A DNA stretch of 64,000 bases, from contig JAHEWK010000007.1 in the NCBI GenBank assembly GCA_020740775.1, forward strand, positions 3,162,001-3,226,000, in the 5' to 3' direction. Made by a program: the position numbers and the translations under genes. Numbering within the stretch: position 1 is the stretch's first letter; the number at the start of each line of letters is the position of its first letter. Shown here piece by piece: positions 32,090 through 45,276 of the stretch. The notes under the pieces are model-generated. The model had not been told where the DNA came from. It made no database searches and saw nothing but the letters and a program-made list of their open reading frames with translations. The stretch is from Ilyonectria destructans. Taxonomy: Eukaryota; Ascomycota; Sordariomycetes; Hypocreales; Nectriaceae.

Positions 32090-35000
32090 TATTAAGAGCG
32101 GGGGTATCTATTATACTGACCTTTTAACTATTATATATATCATCCTGTATTATTTATACCCTCTCTTTCTTTAATTGTCAAGCCGCTCTTTATACAGCTA
32201 ATATTAATAAATATAAATATTAGAAGTATAATACCTAAAGCTGCTACACTAAGCCAGAATACAACCTAATAGTTCTACTTTAGATTAAGATATAAAGTCT
32301 AATTTACAGTAACTTCACTAAACCCTAATATTATACTTATACTTAAGAATAATATACTATTAATAAGTATACCTACTAAATCCTATTATTTAATAAGGAG
32401 GTTTATTATAATAAATATATTACTAATAGTAAATATAATATTAATACTAATTGTAGATATAACTATAGCTAGTAGAATCTAAGATTAGTAGTTTAAATTA
32501 TTAAGTATAAGGGTAAATAGCAGGCAGCTTATAATATATTTAAATCCAGAAATAATAAATAATAGCCAGTCGGGCAGCTTATAGAGAGTAAACCCCCCTA
32601 CTATAGTAAGAAGAAGACTACTAATAATTAACAGTATATATTATAGAGCAGTTTATAATAGGAATTTATATAGGATAAATTTAATATAGAAGCTTATATA
32701 AAATAGAAATAGACTATATAAGCTATATATAAAGAATAGCACTATAATAAGCAGTTTTATATATACCGGTAAGAAGAGGTTAGCTAGAAGTAGAGGATTT
32801 TTAATAATCTATCTCTTAATATATATAGCAGTAGTAAGTAAGAATATATCTATAATAATTATAATAATAATTTATAGGCTGGTCTATCTATTTAATACTT
32901 AAGAGCTATTTATAATAATATAGATTATAAGAATTAAATTTAGAATAATAGTTAAAGCTCTCTATTAATTTATTAAAAAACTAGAAGATAGATATCTATA
33001 AAAGTCTTAAAGTATATAGAAGATAGTAAAGTAATAGATAATATCTAGAATAATAGACTCAAGCTAGAAATACTATTTCTATAATAGAAACTTACTGGAA
33101 ATACTATTTATAAGGATACTAATAAAAAAGCCTAAGGGTATAAAGGCTCTATATAGTATAAAGATAAAATTCTTTTAAGATTTTAGGCAGTAAATCTTTC
33201 TAAGTAGTATAATAGCAGCAGGAAGAAAAGCAGCTAATTTAAGACTCTATAAAATACAGTAGATAATTAAAGTTATATAATTCTAGCTGAAATTTACAAC
33301 TAGATACTAAAAATAAAATCAACTTAGACTAAAGGTAAAAATAATATAGACACTATATATATTACTTACTTAACTAAGTAGCAGAAGGAATACTTTAGTA
33401 ATAAATAAAAAGATATTAAATAGCTATATCTAAAAGGCTTTTAGAATGTTAAGCTTAATTATAAGAGGCAGAAAAATAATATAAAATCCCAAGATAAAGA
33501 ATTCCTACTTTTAGTTAGTATAGTAGGTAAAAAATAATAATAAGATTAAATATATATATAGCTATAGCTATTAAGCCCAGCAGAGTAATTATAAAGCCCA
33601 ATTTAATCTATATTATACTAAAGATAGCTAGTTACTATCAGCTAAATTTCTTAATATTAATTAGCTTCTAAATAGCTATTACTTTAAGGTTACTAATTAA
33701 GGGAGTCTTATAAATTATAATAGTAATAATTAAGAGGAGATATAGACTTAGCAACTGAAATCTATACTAAAAGAACTATCTATTAAATAGAAATTTAACT
33801 TAAAGTTTTAAAGGCCTATTAAGAGTTAATACAGTATAAATTAATTTCTATTTATTACTGAGTTTAGTATTACCTAATAATAAGATATTATTATAAAAGC
33901 TAATATAGAATATAGAAATTTATCTTTCTAATTAAGCTTAATAAGTTAATTTAGTCTTACTATTATTTGCAGTTAAAACTGAGAAATAATATAAGCTTTT
34001 ATATCTATTAACTGCTACTACTAAATTAGAAAAATCTTTCCTATTAAATTAATTACAGTAAGTAAGTTAAATATTAAAAGAATTAATATTTAAAATGCAG
34101 TTTTTTACCTTATTCTATTATAATTTAAAAAGACTCTTTAAGCAGACTTCTATTACTATTAGGTATCCTACTATATATAATATAATTAAGATTTTACTAA
34201 TTATTAACTTATTTATAAAATTTAAGAAATTTAAAGTCCTCCTTATTAAGTTATAGAAATAAAAGTAAGGCAGCTTTAGCTAACTATATTATAGAGCTTA
34301 TATAGAATAGAGAGTTTAATCTTTCTAATTAAATCTAATTTTAGATACTATCTGAATATTTAGCCTTTAGATCTTTAAAAAGTAGGATATTAACTTAGAA
34401 ATATAATTTCTACTCTTTATAACTTCTCAGCCTTAAACTATTATTTATTTACTTTACCTTAATCTTTATTAATTTCTTATATATATTAATTAGATAGTAT
34501 AGCTCTATAGACTCTATATAAATTACCTCTCTTTAAATTCCTAATATTTTAGGATACCTATTACTCCTTATTTAAATAGATAACCTTTAGGCCTTAAGAA
34601 AGACCTACTATAACTGCTACCCCTACAAACTGCACTATAACTACTCTATATTAAGCTATTATAAATATATAAACTCTGGGTAGATTTATCTTAGCTATAG
34701 AAAAAAGATTAAATTTATAGATATAATTACCAGTTATAGTAAATTAGCTAGAAAATATATTTCTATACTTTCTAATAAGCCTATAGTATAATCTAATAGC
34801 AAACTACCAGTAATATCTCTATATACAGCCAGTAATATAGTTATTCTCTTAATAGATAACTGCCTGCAGCTTAAAATAGCTAGAATACTATCTCCTACTT
34901 TAGGTCCTCTTACTATTCCTTTTATACTAGTAGATTCTTTATTCTAAGATATTAATAATATATATTATTATTATCTTTCCTATTATTTATTACTTTTAGT

Positions 35001-38000
35001 ATTTATTATAAAGCTATTTCTATTATTACTAATAAACCCCCTTAGATATAACTAGACTATATCAGAATATAATAGCAGTAGACCTACTAAATAACTCTTT
35101 TTACTAATTAATTTAACTTATAATATTAAGCCTACTTCTTTAATATATTATTATAGCTTTATTAGTAATATATATAGCTAACTTATTATAGTCTTTAATA
35201 TCCTAAGTACTTATTAGTCTACTTATTAAGAGTTATATTAATAAGAAAGCTTCTCTTTAAATTTAGATAGATACTCTTATAAATAACTAAAAAGCCTTAT
35301 AACTACTTTATATAACTCTTTAGAATATTAAAGTAATTAGAAGTAAAATTATTCTAATAGCTATAATTTTTTTATTAATCTTAAGTATATTAAATTGGAT
35401 AAATATAGCTAAAAGGCTTATATTAAAGAATATAGTAGATTACTAAAGAATCTCTTCTTCTTTAATACCTTTAATAATATCTTTTATAATTATATAGTTT
35501 CAGACTACTATATATCAGTTATTATTCTATAATAAAGACCTTTTTAATATTTTAAGTACTATATTTTTATTTTAGTTTTTATCTATAAAATACTTATCCT
35601 ACTACTATATTTTTATACTTTTTAAACCTTCTCTATAATATATTAAGCTGCTAATATCAGCTTATTTTACCCCCCTCTTAAGATTCTATAAATCTTACTA
35701 ACTGCAGTATAACTTTTAAATAAAAAAGTCAGTAATAATAAGTTAATAATAAGAATTATACAAAAAGATATTAAGTTAATTAGTAATATTATATTATTTA
35801 ACCTTAATATATAGATAGCTAATATTAATAGTAAGACTATAGACTGCTAAGTAATAGCTATTAAAAGCTATAAGTATACTAAAGTAATATTCTAATAAGT
35901 ATACTATATTTATACCCTCTATACTATTCCCTTAATAAGAAACCTTTTATCTATAGATACTAAGGAATCTTTTATATATAATTTAACCTTCTATTTAGCT
36001 ATAATAATAGAGAAGAATTTAAACTTTAAGATAATACTTTAGCTAAATTTTATTACTAGCTATTAAGTAATAACTGCTAAATAATAGGCTTAAGTAATAA
36101 ATAGACTGTAGAAAATTATAATTAAACTCCTATAGAGTTTTATATATACTGCTATTAATATCCTACTAGTTATTTAGAAGATAATAGCTAAAGGGGAAGA
36201 AAAATAAAGATAGCTATAAATTTTAAAGAATTCTTAAGTAAACTTTTTAGTTATTTAAGGTAGATATAGAATTACTTTTTTAATATTAAGTACTTAAATT
36301 ATATTCTAGAATACTTTTATTCTACTAATAATTTAGATTCTTATTATAGAACTCTAAAGTTATATATTCTATTACTACTCTTATACTAGAGTAAGAATTA
36401 AGCTTATTTATATTAGCTAATATCTGCTATTATAGAGTGGTAGAATGTGAAAGTTAATATATAAAAGTAATCTATATATTTATCCAGCGTAAAATAAATA
36501 GAATTAGCAGTAAATACTTTATAGTATAAATTATTTAAAGTTAGCACTAAATATATAGAATTAATAGAATACTATACAGCTCTTATTGCCTATATATAAT
36601 AGGTTTATTTTATACTTTAGAATAGTATATACTATATTAATTATAATTATTTATAGCTTTTTATTATAGTAATATAAATTCTATCTTAATTTTTAGGTAT
36701 CTCTTAGAGGTCTTATAAATTATAAAGCCAGTTAAAAATATCGCTAAATAATAATATCCAGCTAGACAGATTAAAAAGCAGGCTGAGGATAGAAGGATAT
36801 ATCTATAATAACCCTTATAGCTTATATACCCTTATATATAAAGAGTAAAATTAGCTATTAATACAGATAGATATATTTCTATACTTTATCTTTATATTAA
36901 AATTAATATCTATTAAGAGAAATAGCTTAGTAAGTACCTAAGTGTTTTTATTAGAAGTACCTCTATACCTATAATTTACACTATTATATTATAAGAAAAG
37001 GTATAGAGATACTATATTTAAAGTACTATACTAGCTAATTATTATAGTATTATATTTGTATCAGCACTAATAAGAGCCTAAATAGTATATTTTACTTTCC
37101 TTTTATTACTTTTAAATAGATATTATTAAACTGTAAGACTATATATAGAAGTTAACCCTCTTATTACCAAACAGTATAAATATTCCACTTTAATCTATAC
37201 TATATTTTATATAAATTAATTTCCTATAGTAAAAAATCTTAAAGAAAATTAATATTAACTATAATTATTAGATACCTTATATTAAAAGTACTATCTATTT
37301 AATTACTCTATAGTACTGCTATCTTTTAGATAGTATAGTATATTTTAATTATTAATATATTAGCTTATTTATAGATAGATTTAAAGTTAAATAGTTAAAT
37401 TATAAGTTTTAATATAGAAAAAGTAAGCCTTAAATACCTTATATATCTAATAGAAGGTAAAATATATATAGATAACTTTTCTAATTTTCTAGTAGCCAGT
37501 CTAATATAAATTTTTCAAAAAGAAAAAAAGAAATAATTATATAAAAAGAGAGATTTTAAAGTATATACTTAAATAGAAAAAGTAAAAATAATATATTAAT
37601 AAATTAATAGAGAATAAGTTATTAATACTTACTAAGGTTCTAAAAGTTAGTCTGCTTATAATAATAAAAAAAGACTAAACTTAAATATCTTAAGATATAA
37701 TCTATCTTTATTAAAGCTATAGTCAGCTAGAAGTAAGCTTAAAGTAACTTAAAGTAAATTAGAAACTTCTAGTAATTCTTTTATCTATTAGAGATTATAG
37801 TAAAATCTACTATATTAATAGTATAGTATCTATATACTTCTATTAATTTCTTTCTATACTATATAGTTAGCTAAAAGGTAAATCTATATATTAAACTACT
37901 TAATATTAATATAATATTAAATTAATAAGATAAAAAAGTACTTAATATTTATTATAAAAAAAATAATAGCTATCTTTAATATATTATAAAAATTTACCTT

Positions 38001-38470
38001 AAATAACTCTTATTATTAAGTATTGCTATTTAATAAATTTAAAGTTAATAAGAGCAATTTTCTCCCTTCTTTCTTAGATTTATTTTTAATAAGAATATTT
38101 CTAAACTGTATATAATAGATATACTATCCTACTTTAGCTCTAATTACCTATATATAATTAGAATTCTATTTAAGCCTTAGAATAAAATTATAATCTACCA
38201 GCTTAATAATACTAATATCCCCCTTTTTAGCTAAGTCTTTAATCTCTTCTATCTTATAATATCTATATAATAAACTTATTAAAACCTTATAATATATATC
38301 TACTCAGTCCTTTTATAATCCAGTCGCATTTAGCATATAAAAAACAGCATAAGCCCTAATAATATTAATTTAAACAAACTCATTTTTAAAGTCTTCTGAC
38401 TCTTAAATACAACTATCTATAAGTTTATTAATACTCTCCTGCATACTATAGTATTTCTCGAAGAAGTTAA
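32090..38470. repeat. AT-rich RIP-type block 1
   Basis: Abrupt change to very AT-rich sequence dominated by TA, with almost no CG, abundant TAA/TAG in every frame and no ORF of 60 codons for over 6 kb. This is the pattern left by repeat-induced point mutation (CpA to TpA) on transposons. No element type can be recognised. GC-richer letters survive mainly in short words such as AGCTGC and CCCCCT. Confidence 0.85.
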
Positions 38471-38790
38471 TTATCCTAGGCCGATATAGCTAGTCGCGCC
38501 GAATTGATCAGCCAATGCAGCCTCTGCATCTTTCATTGGAACCAGGTGATTGAAGGCATCAACGCCTGTTCCTTCGTCTCGGAGGATGTCTCCAATACGC
38601 AAGGCAATTTTCCAGCATTACATTCCGACGAGAACCCCGGTAGCGTCGGGCTTTACGAGAAGAACACACGCAAGTCCTCGTTTGATAGAAGCAAGCGACG
38701 CAGGATGGTCAGTTCCAAATCCGACATTCACCTTCAAATCCAAAAACACGCTTTCCATCAAGGTCGTAACTGATGAGATGTTAGACATCC
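38471..38790 (-). pseudogene. Amidohydrolase (metal-dependent deaminase-like) C-terminal fragment
   Basis: One frame on the minus strand reads HLWMSNISSVTTLMESVFLD, then KVNVGFGTDHPAS, SIKRGLACVLLVKP, an in-frame TAA in place of a codon before CWKIALRIGD, then GTGVDAFNHLVP and AALADQFGATSYIGLG with a stop at 38471-38473. HxxxSN...GVNV.LGTD...AL..AT..GA..LGL is the late-barrel signature of chlorohydrolase/guanine-deaminase-type amidohydrolases, so the match is plausible but divergent. A further stop lies upstream (~38820). The 3' end coincides with the border of AT-rich block 1. Confidence in the exact family is low. Confidence 0.45.
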
Positions 38791-39435
38791 AAAGATGGAC
38801 TTGTGATAAGCTCGTCTACCAATTGAAGGAGGTGCTGTCGGATATCCGGCAAACAGCGACAGGGGTAGAGATAAACCTTGAGTGCCGAAGCCCACTAGAA
38901 TACGAGACTAAGACGCATATCACCATCCTACGGCTCAAAAATGCCGTGGCCCCACGGGCAGGGCGCTTATTCTGGAAGGTCGGGGTTCAACGCTTGACTG
39001 GACGAGTTTCTCTTGTACTGCTAATAATCTAGCTGGATTGTTAAGATAATGCCGATACAAAAGGCATACCGGTCGCAGATGCTAGCTTCCCTCACTGGAG
39101 AACAAGGATCATCATGTGAGCCGCCGATCCATTATCCAACGGTGCTGCAAGGTACTCTGAGTTTCGGCTGTAGCGGAGGATTTAGAGGCTACTTCCAGAC
39201 GCCACAGTTGACCTATTGAATATTAAATATTGAGTATCGAATGCAATAGCATTTGCCTTGAGGAACGAAAGGTCTTATGCTGTTGCCCCCGAACTTAAGA
39301 GCTTCGCTCTGATTGGTGCAGCCGTTCGCGCCTTCTAATTCGCCTAAAATCATTCTTTTTTCACCCCTTTGCTTATGCTAACGTCGATCCTCTATGTGTT
39401 GGAGACGTGGCATGTATGATGGTGTTATACAGGCA
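38791..39435. other. Normal-composition remnant between AT-rich blocks
   Basis: About 650 bp of ordinary composition; the + strand ORF at 38550-39032 has no family features and overlaps the amidohydrolase relic. It may include further decayed amidohydrolase sequence. From ~39425 (TGTTATACAGGC) a TATATATA-containing, LTR-like transition leads into block 2. Confidence 0.4.
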
Positions 39436-40079
39436 GCCACCTTAAGGGAAGATATCTTATAATGATACTAGAATTGTCAGAATAGTGTTATAGGTCTGTT
39501 GTAGGTTTAGTAGGTCTACTATCTTGGCTTGGCCTCTTTATATATAGATGAGGAGGGAGAATAAACGAAAAGAAGGATAATATATATCTACAGATTAGTT
39601 ATAGATATTAGGATTATTATTAATCAATTAGTTAATTATTTTTAGTTCTCTATATCTTAAGGAATAAAAGATCTTATATTATACTGGAACTTAAGAGCTT
39701 ATTCTAATTACTATTCTACGCTCTATATATATATAGCTACTCTATTAGACCTTAGGAGGGAATGGTTTAGGCTTAGCTTTATCTTTTTATTCTCTTTAAA
39801 TTAAATTATAGTATACTTCTCTTATTATTATATTTACATAGGTATATCCTCTACTTATCCAGCTAGCTTTAGGCTTTTTCTGTAGTCTTCCGGCTTAATA
39901 GTTCGAGCTGAGCCTCTATAGCTGCTATATTAGCGGGGATTTAATTCCTAATAAGGTCCCTCTTATATACCTTCGATACCAGTGTAATACTATCTAGTAT
40001 CTAGCAGTATAATAGCTATATATATAAGCTGTATAGGTTGTACTGTAAGGAGACAATACATCCGTTAATATTTATCATC

Positions 40080-40400
40080 TGCATCCCTTATAGCTCCAGC
40101 GCTATTAAGCAGGGCTATAAAGCTAGTATTAAGCCGCTTCTCGATACAGGAAATCCAATATAAATATTCAAGATAAATCTAGCCGAACGGCGCTCTCCTG
40201 GGCCGCCGAGTAAGGTAATAAAGCTATAGTCAAGCTGCTTCTCAATTTAAGTAAGGTAGATATCGATACTAAAGATAATTATAGCTAAATACCGCTCTAG
40301 TGGGTTACTGAGAAAGCCCATAAAGCTAATATTAAGATGCTTCTTAATATAGGGAAAGTTAATATCAATATTATATAATATAATTATTTAGATAACTGAA
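40080..40400. repeat. Array A: ~95-100-bp degenerate tandem repeat
   Basis: Three units each contain a GCTTCTCGATAYAGGRAA-like core, an ATATCGATACT-like segment, TAGCTAAATACCGCTCT and GGCCGCCGAGTAAGG-like words. Units start near 40130, 40231 and 40321. Confidence 0.6.
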
Positions 40401-40845
40401 TAATAATTAGAAAGAAGATCCCCTATAAATCGGATAATAAAAGATACTTGATTTTCTATCTAGAGGAGCAATAAAGGTCGGTCTTTTATATCTATATTTA
40501 ATCTGCTAATATTATAGGCAGCAGGCTGCTGTCTGATACTAGTAGTAGCTATTTACTCTTATTATAAATAAGTTTATAATAATTATAATTTTTATCTTAT
40601 TTTATAAGTAAGTAACTTAATATTAATAGTTATTAGATATAAACTACTTACTATATTGCTCTAAGTAGGGATTCTTATTTTTATAGTATATAGTATAGTA
40701 GTAAAATCTAAAAATAGTTAATACTAAAGATACTAATTATAGCTAGATATTACTCTTATAGATAGAGCTTCTAATAGTCCAGACTAAAAAATATACTATT
40801 AGTTTAAATTGCAGTCCAGATTAATAGTCTATAGACTATTAGTTC

Positions 40846-41035
40846 AGTTTGCATCTCAAGCTAAACTGACAGCTCAGTCTATATCTCTTGGACTAGACTG
40901 ACAGTCTAGTAACTCCAGTCTATATCTTTTAGACTGAACTGATAGTTCAGTCTGACTTCTACTAGACCGACTAGTAGTTCAGTTTGAGGGTTATAAACTA
41001 ACAGTCTGACTATTAGTCTGTTTAAGATTTAGGGT
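40846..41035. repeat. Array B: ~30-38-bp hairpin-forming tandem repeat
   Basis: About five units with AGACTG...CAGTCT inverted halves. The clearest has stem AGACTGAACT, loop GAT, and the exact complementary arm; another is CTAGACTG/CAGTCTAG around one base. Just upstream is a perfect 20-bp palindrome TAATAGTCTATAGACTATTA (40822-40841). Confidence 0.7.
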
Positions 41036-41586
41036 GCCTTAGGTAATATTTTCTGAATCTATAGCCTGCTATATTTAGAGAAAATTTCGATACAGTATTA
41101 AGATATATTAGCCGGTATAGCCCAGCACTGCATTTATCTACAGCAAACTAAATATCTTATAACTAAAACTATCAGCTTAATAAAATCCCAGAATTATATA
41201 TTTCGACCTCTTTAATAGTAATCTAATTTTATAGTTTTAAATAGGCTATCTTACCGATTTCTAGAAAGAATATCTACAATATAAGAGATAATAAAGTGTA
41301 TATTATCTAAGGAGTAAAAACCCACTTAGTGGCATTAAGATATACCAGCCCCACTATTATAGGTAGGTAGTATATATAGTATCCCTTATCCAGTATATAT
41401 AGAGTAGGTTTGCTTATAGTAATATAGATCTTAATAAGCCAATTAAGATACTAGTAAATATATAGGTCTCTGTATTAGAATTATATTTTATACTAGTTAT
41501 AATATAGTCACTGAATCTACCATACTGAAAGCTTCTATCTGATATTAATTTTATTATAATTAGAGATATATTCCCGAATTATCAAA

Positions 41587-41658
41587 AGATTGTTAAAAGA
41601 CTATTAAAAGACTGTTAAAAGACTGTCGAAAAACCGTTAAAAAACTGTTAAAAAACCG
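41587..41658. repeat. Array C: ~12-bp tandem repeat
   Basis: About six imperfect units of AGACTGTTAAA (variants ACTATTAAAAG, ACTGTCGAAAA, ACCGTTAAAAA). Confidence 0.75.
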
Positions 41659-41884
41659 ATATCAGTAATATAGCGCAGTAAGCCTATAGTTACTATTACT
41701 GTAAGAGAACGGCCTAAAGCCCAGATTAAGCTAAATTCAGTCTACTTAAAAGATATTTATCTTAAGTATTTTTATTCACTCTTACTGTTCTATATTATAT
41801 TAGGTTTATCGACAAAGATAGAAGTTATATATCTGGACTATTAGTCTAGACTGCAGTTTATACTATAGTCTGGTCTGACGGTAA

Positions 41885-42050
41885 TAGACGGACTGATAGT
41901 TCAGTCTGTATATCTTAGGTCAGACTGCCAGTTCAGTCTGTATATATCAGTCAGACTGCTAGTCCAGTTCGACTAAAGTCAGACGGACTGCTAGTTTAGT
42001 TTAGCTAAGTTAAACGGACTAAATAGCCAGTCTGAGGCATCCAGACGGAC
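41885..42050. repeat. Array B': hairpin-forming tandem repeat, second cluster
   Basis: About five to six units of 28-36 bp beginning AGACGGACTG or AGACTGC and containing AGTTCAGTCTGTATAT, in the same orientation as array B. Confidence 0.7.
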
Positions 42051-42099
42051 TAATTATACTATTAGGAGTACTGCTTGTAGGCCGCTATATACAGGCACG

Positions 42100-42490
42100 A
42101 GACTATCGTAAAGCTACTTTTTGGTATGAGAAAAGTTGATACCGATACTTAAGATCTTACTGACTGAATACTGCTTTTATTGGCTGCTGAGTAAGGGTAT
42201 TAGGCTATTATTAAGTTACTTCTCGATATAGGAAAGTTAATATTTAATACTATATATGACTTTTAGTTAGGTACTGCTCTTATAGGCCTCTAAGTAATGG
42301 TATAAGGCTATTATTGAGATTCTTTACGATATAGGAAAAGTTTATATTAATACTTAAGATGAGAGAGGCTAAATAGTACTTCTATAGGCCGCTAGGTAGG
42401 GCGTAATAAATATCGACCTCGATATTAGGAATACTATATATAGTTAGGTACTGCTACTATAAGCCTCTAGATAAGGGTATAAGAGATACG
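42100..42490. repeat. Array A': ~95-105-bp degenerate tandem repeat, second cluster
   Basis: Four or so units with the same word order as array A (ACTTCTCGATATAGGAAAG, then a TACTTAAGAT-like part, TAGGTACTGCTCTTATAGG, TAAGGGTATAAGGCTATTATT), in the same orientation. Confidence 0.65.
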
Positions 42491-43463
42491 AGATAGTTAT
42501 CCTACTGCTGTTAGGATTGGGTGTATATAAGAAGTTATTATTGAGATATTCTTCTCTTAATAAATATATCAGTTAAAGCGTTAAATAAGCAGAGAGTATA
42601 TAGTATATCTCCTTTAAAATTAATTGCTAATATAAGTACAACTGGATTCCTGACTTTAATAGATAAATTGGTATTTACTAACTAGATGTTTTACTATATA
42701 TTAGTACTTAAACCAGCTAGGTATATAGCAATATTAGCTAGAGGCTAATTTATAGAAGTAAGATAGACGGTATATGGAATACTATTATATATATAAATAG
42801 GATATTACTTATAGATATTTCTTAAGACGATTTAGCAATTATCTCTATTAAGCTTAAACCTATCTATTATAGTAAAGTAGCTTTTAACCCCTTATATGCT
42901 CCTATCGCAACTATTAATACTTTATATATAAGATATTCTTCCTGTAAGCTATTCTCAACCCTTTGAGTTTCTAGCGTTAAAATGTAATTGTTATTGATAA
43001 AAAAGCTGTTATTAGCTAAAGCTAACTTTGTTCCTTAAGGCTCCTTTGCGCAAACCGCGACCGGTTTGCCTCTCCTGTCTAAAACTCACTCGTATATCCC
43101 ATCATAGTCAGCACGATGTGGTATTCGTTTCAACGATTGATAGGTCAGCGTAGCCCCAGGATCTTCAAGGGATGTTTCAGCGAGCGCCCCACCCTACCCC
43201 AATTTTGAGCTTGGTTGAGAGAGAGCCGGCTGCCTGAGGGACCTTTGCAACTGCAAAAGAACTCCGACTTTAATTAGGAAGGTGTCATGGTATCAATTGC
43301 CCGATAATGACGAGGCGGGCTCGAGAGCCATACGAGGTCAGTATTCTCGATATTCCAGAAGACATTACGTCACAGGCTGAACCGTGATCAGTAGTTGAGA
43401 GTTCATAGCGGGATAAAAAGAGGGGTGATTTTGGTTCTGGTCCATATGTCTGCCAGGTCAACA

Positions 43464-43470
43464 TATATAA
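43464..43470 (+). promoter_or_regulatory. TATA box of carboxypeptidase gene
   Basis: TATATAA within CAACATATATAACC, 92 bp before the chosen ATG at 43562. Confidence 0.5.
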
Positions 43471-43561
43471 CCTGGGGCTCGATCCTCCCGTCTTGGTATG
43501 CATTCTTCTCTCTTATCAATCGACATTACTTGTAGCAGTTCTCTTGATTCTGCGAGCCAAA

Positions 43562-45276
43562 ATGAGGGCAGCACTGCTTAATATCTTAACCGCACTTACC
43601 CTTATCGGGCATGGCGCGTCTTCACCTGCGCCTACCCTGAACAAGAGGTACACTCTTGAAGACAATGGGATCAAGTACAAGGTATTCGAGCATGCTGCTA
43701 CTGGATCCAAGACCAAGATCGTGTCCAACTCTGGCATATGCGAGACGACACCCGGTGTGAACCAGCACTCGGGTTACTTGTCTGTCGGTGAGAACTTATT
43801 TAGATTGTTGTAGGCCCCACGTCACAATACTGACAGGTGTTCAAAGGAACCAACATGAACATGTTCTTTTGGTTCTTCGAGTCCCGGAAGAACGCAAAGA
43901 CGGCTCCGCTAGCCCTGTGGCTCAATGGCGGACCTGGATGTAGCTCCATGATCGGCCTGTTTCAGGAAAACGGACCATGTACTTTCAACAAGGGAGGGTC
44001 GGAGCCTACCCTGAACCCTTATTCATGGAACACCTTTGCCAACATGGTATAGTACATGGTATCCTCCAAGACGCATAGTAAACTAATTTATGAAGCTTTA
44101 TGTCGATCAACCGATTGGTACTGGTTTCAGCTACGGTACGGACGATGCCGTCTCAACCCTCGCCGCGGCCCCTAGGGTCTGGAATCTCCTCCAAGCCTTC
44201 TACGCTCAGTTCCCTGAATATGAGAACCGTGATTTCGGTCTCTTCACTGAGTCGTATGGTGGCCATTACGGACCCGAGTTCGCCTTTTATTTTGAGCAAC
44301 AAAATGCCGCTATTAATGCCGGGACGATCAAAGGCGAGAAGATCAACCTCATTGCCCTTGGTATCAATAATGGATGGATTGATCCCGGTAAGTTATTTTC
44401 GTAGATATGTGAAATACTCGGCCTTTCGCCATGCGGACACAGTGCTAATGTGAGTAATTAGGCGACCAATACAAGGACTATATCGACTACGCCGCCAACA
44501 ACACGTACCGGAAGCTTATCACACCAAAGCAGTACAGCACATATCTATCCACCTACCAGGCCAAGTGTGTGCCGGCATTCGCCAAATGCCCAGGTCTCAC
44601 AGGCAGCGACGACGCATGTGGCAACGCCGACGACGTCTGCTCCTCAGCCATTGAAAGCCCACTGGAGGCGTTGGCAGACTTTGATGTATACGACATTCGA
44701 GCCTCCAGTGACGATGCTTTTCCACCTGAAACATACGCTACATATCTTCAGACCTCAGCCGTGATGAAGGCTATCGGCGCTCAGTCAACCTACGGAGAAT
44801 GTCCATCCGCGCCGTATAACAAGTTTATGGCAAGCGGTGATCGTACGTCTTAAAAGGAAACTCTGGTATACAGGATTGAAATTGACCATTAATATAGGGG
44901 GAAGATCATTCCTACACACGTTATCTCAAGTTATCGATTCCAACATTACCGTCCTAATCTGGGCTGGTGACGCTGGTATGTCAATCCAAGTTTTGTTCTT
45001 AAAACCTTGAACCTCGTCTAACAATATATAGATTGGATCTGCAACTGGATGGGTAATTACCGAGTACTCAACTCCATTGCTAAACCGTCATTCGTCTCTG
45101 CTCCTCTCAAGCCATATACGGTCAATGGAACGAAATATGGTGAATATAAGACCTCTGGAAACCTGAGTTGGCTTCGAGTTTACGAGGCTGGCCACGAGGT
45201 TCCGGCATATCAGCCTGAGGCGGCACTTGCTGCTTTTGTATTGACTATGTCAATGAAACCCATCTCATCTTCATAA
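43562..45276 (+). CDS. Secreted serine carboxypeptidase (S10 family)
   Basis: Six exons (43562-43787, 43847-44046, 44096-44387, 44462-44842, 44898-44975, 45032-45276) with introns of 49-74 bp give 473 aa without a stop. The start at 43562 yields a signal peptide ([20 protein letters not shown]). An in-frame ATG at 43493 is the alternative. Signatures are [49 protein letters not shown], the nucleophile Ser195 in [11 protein letters not shown] (usual GESYGG, here Thr replaces Gly), Asp393 in WAGDADWICNW, and His447 in YEAGHEVP. The triad is complete, so an active acid carboxypeptidase releasing C-terminal residues, secreted or vacuolar, is expected. It is intact although AT-rich blocks lie on both sides. 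Confidence 0.93.

Larger units (their letters stand above)
39436..43030. repeat. AT-rich block 2 with internal tandem repeats
   Basis: AT-rich, stop-saturated and without ORFs, but less uniform than block 1: it contains GC-richer tandem-repeat arrays (listed separately) in the order A (40080-40400), B (40846-41035), C (41587-41658), B' (41885-42050), A' (42100-42490). Confidence 0.8.

Noticed and set aside
38504..39032. + strand ORFs of 89 and 160 codons in the island between AT blocks
   Set aside because: They overlap the minus-strand amidohydrolase relic and show no domain; likely chance in an ordinary-composition remnant.
40822..42050. CRISPR array
   Set aside because: The B repeats are degenerate, 28-38 bp, contiguous without unique spacers, and the genome is fungal.
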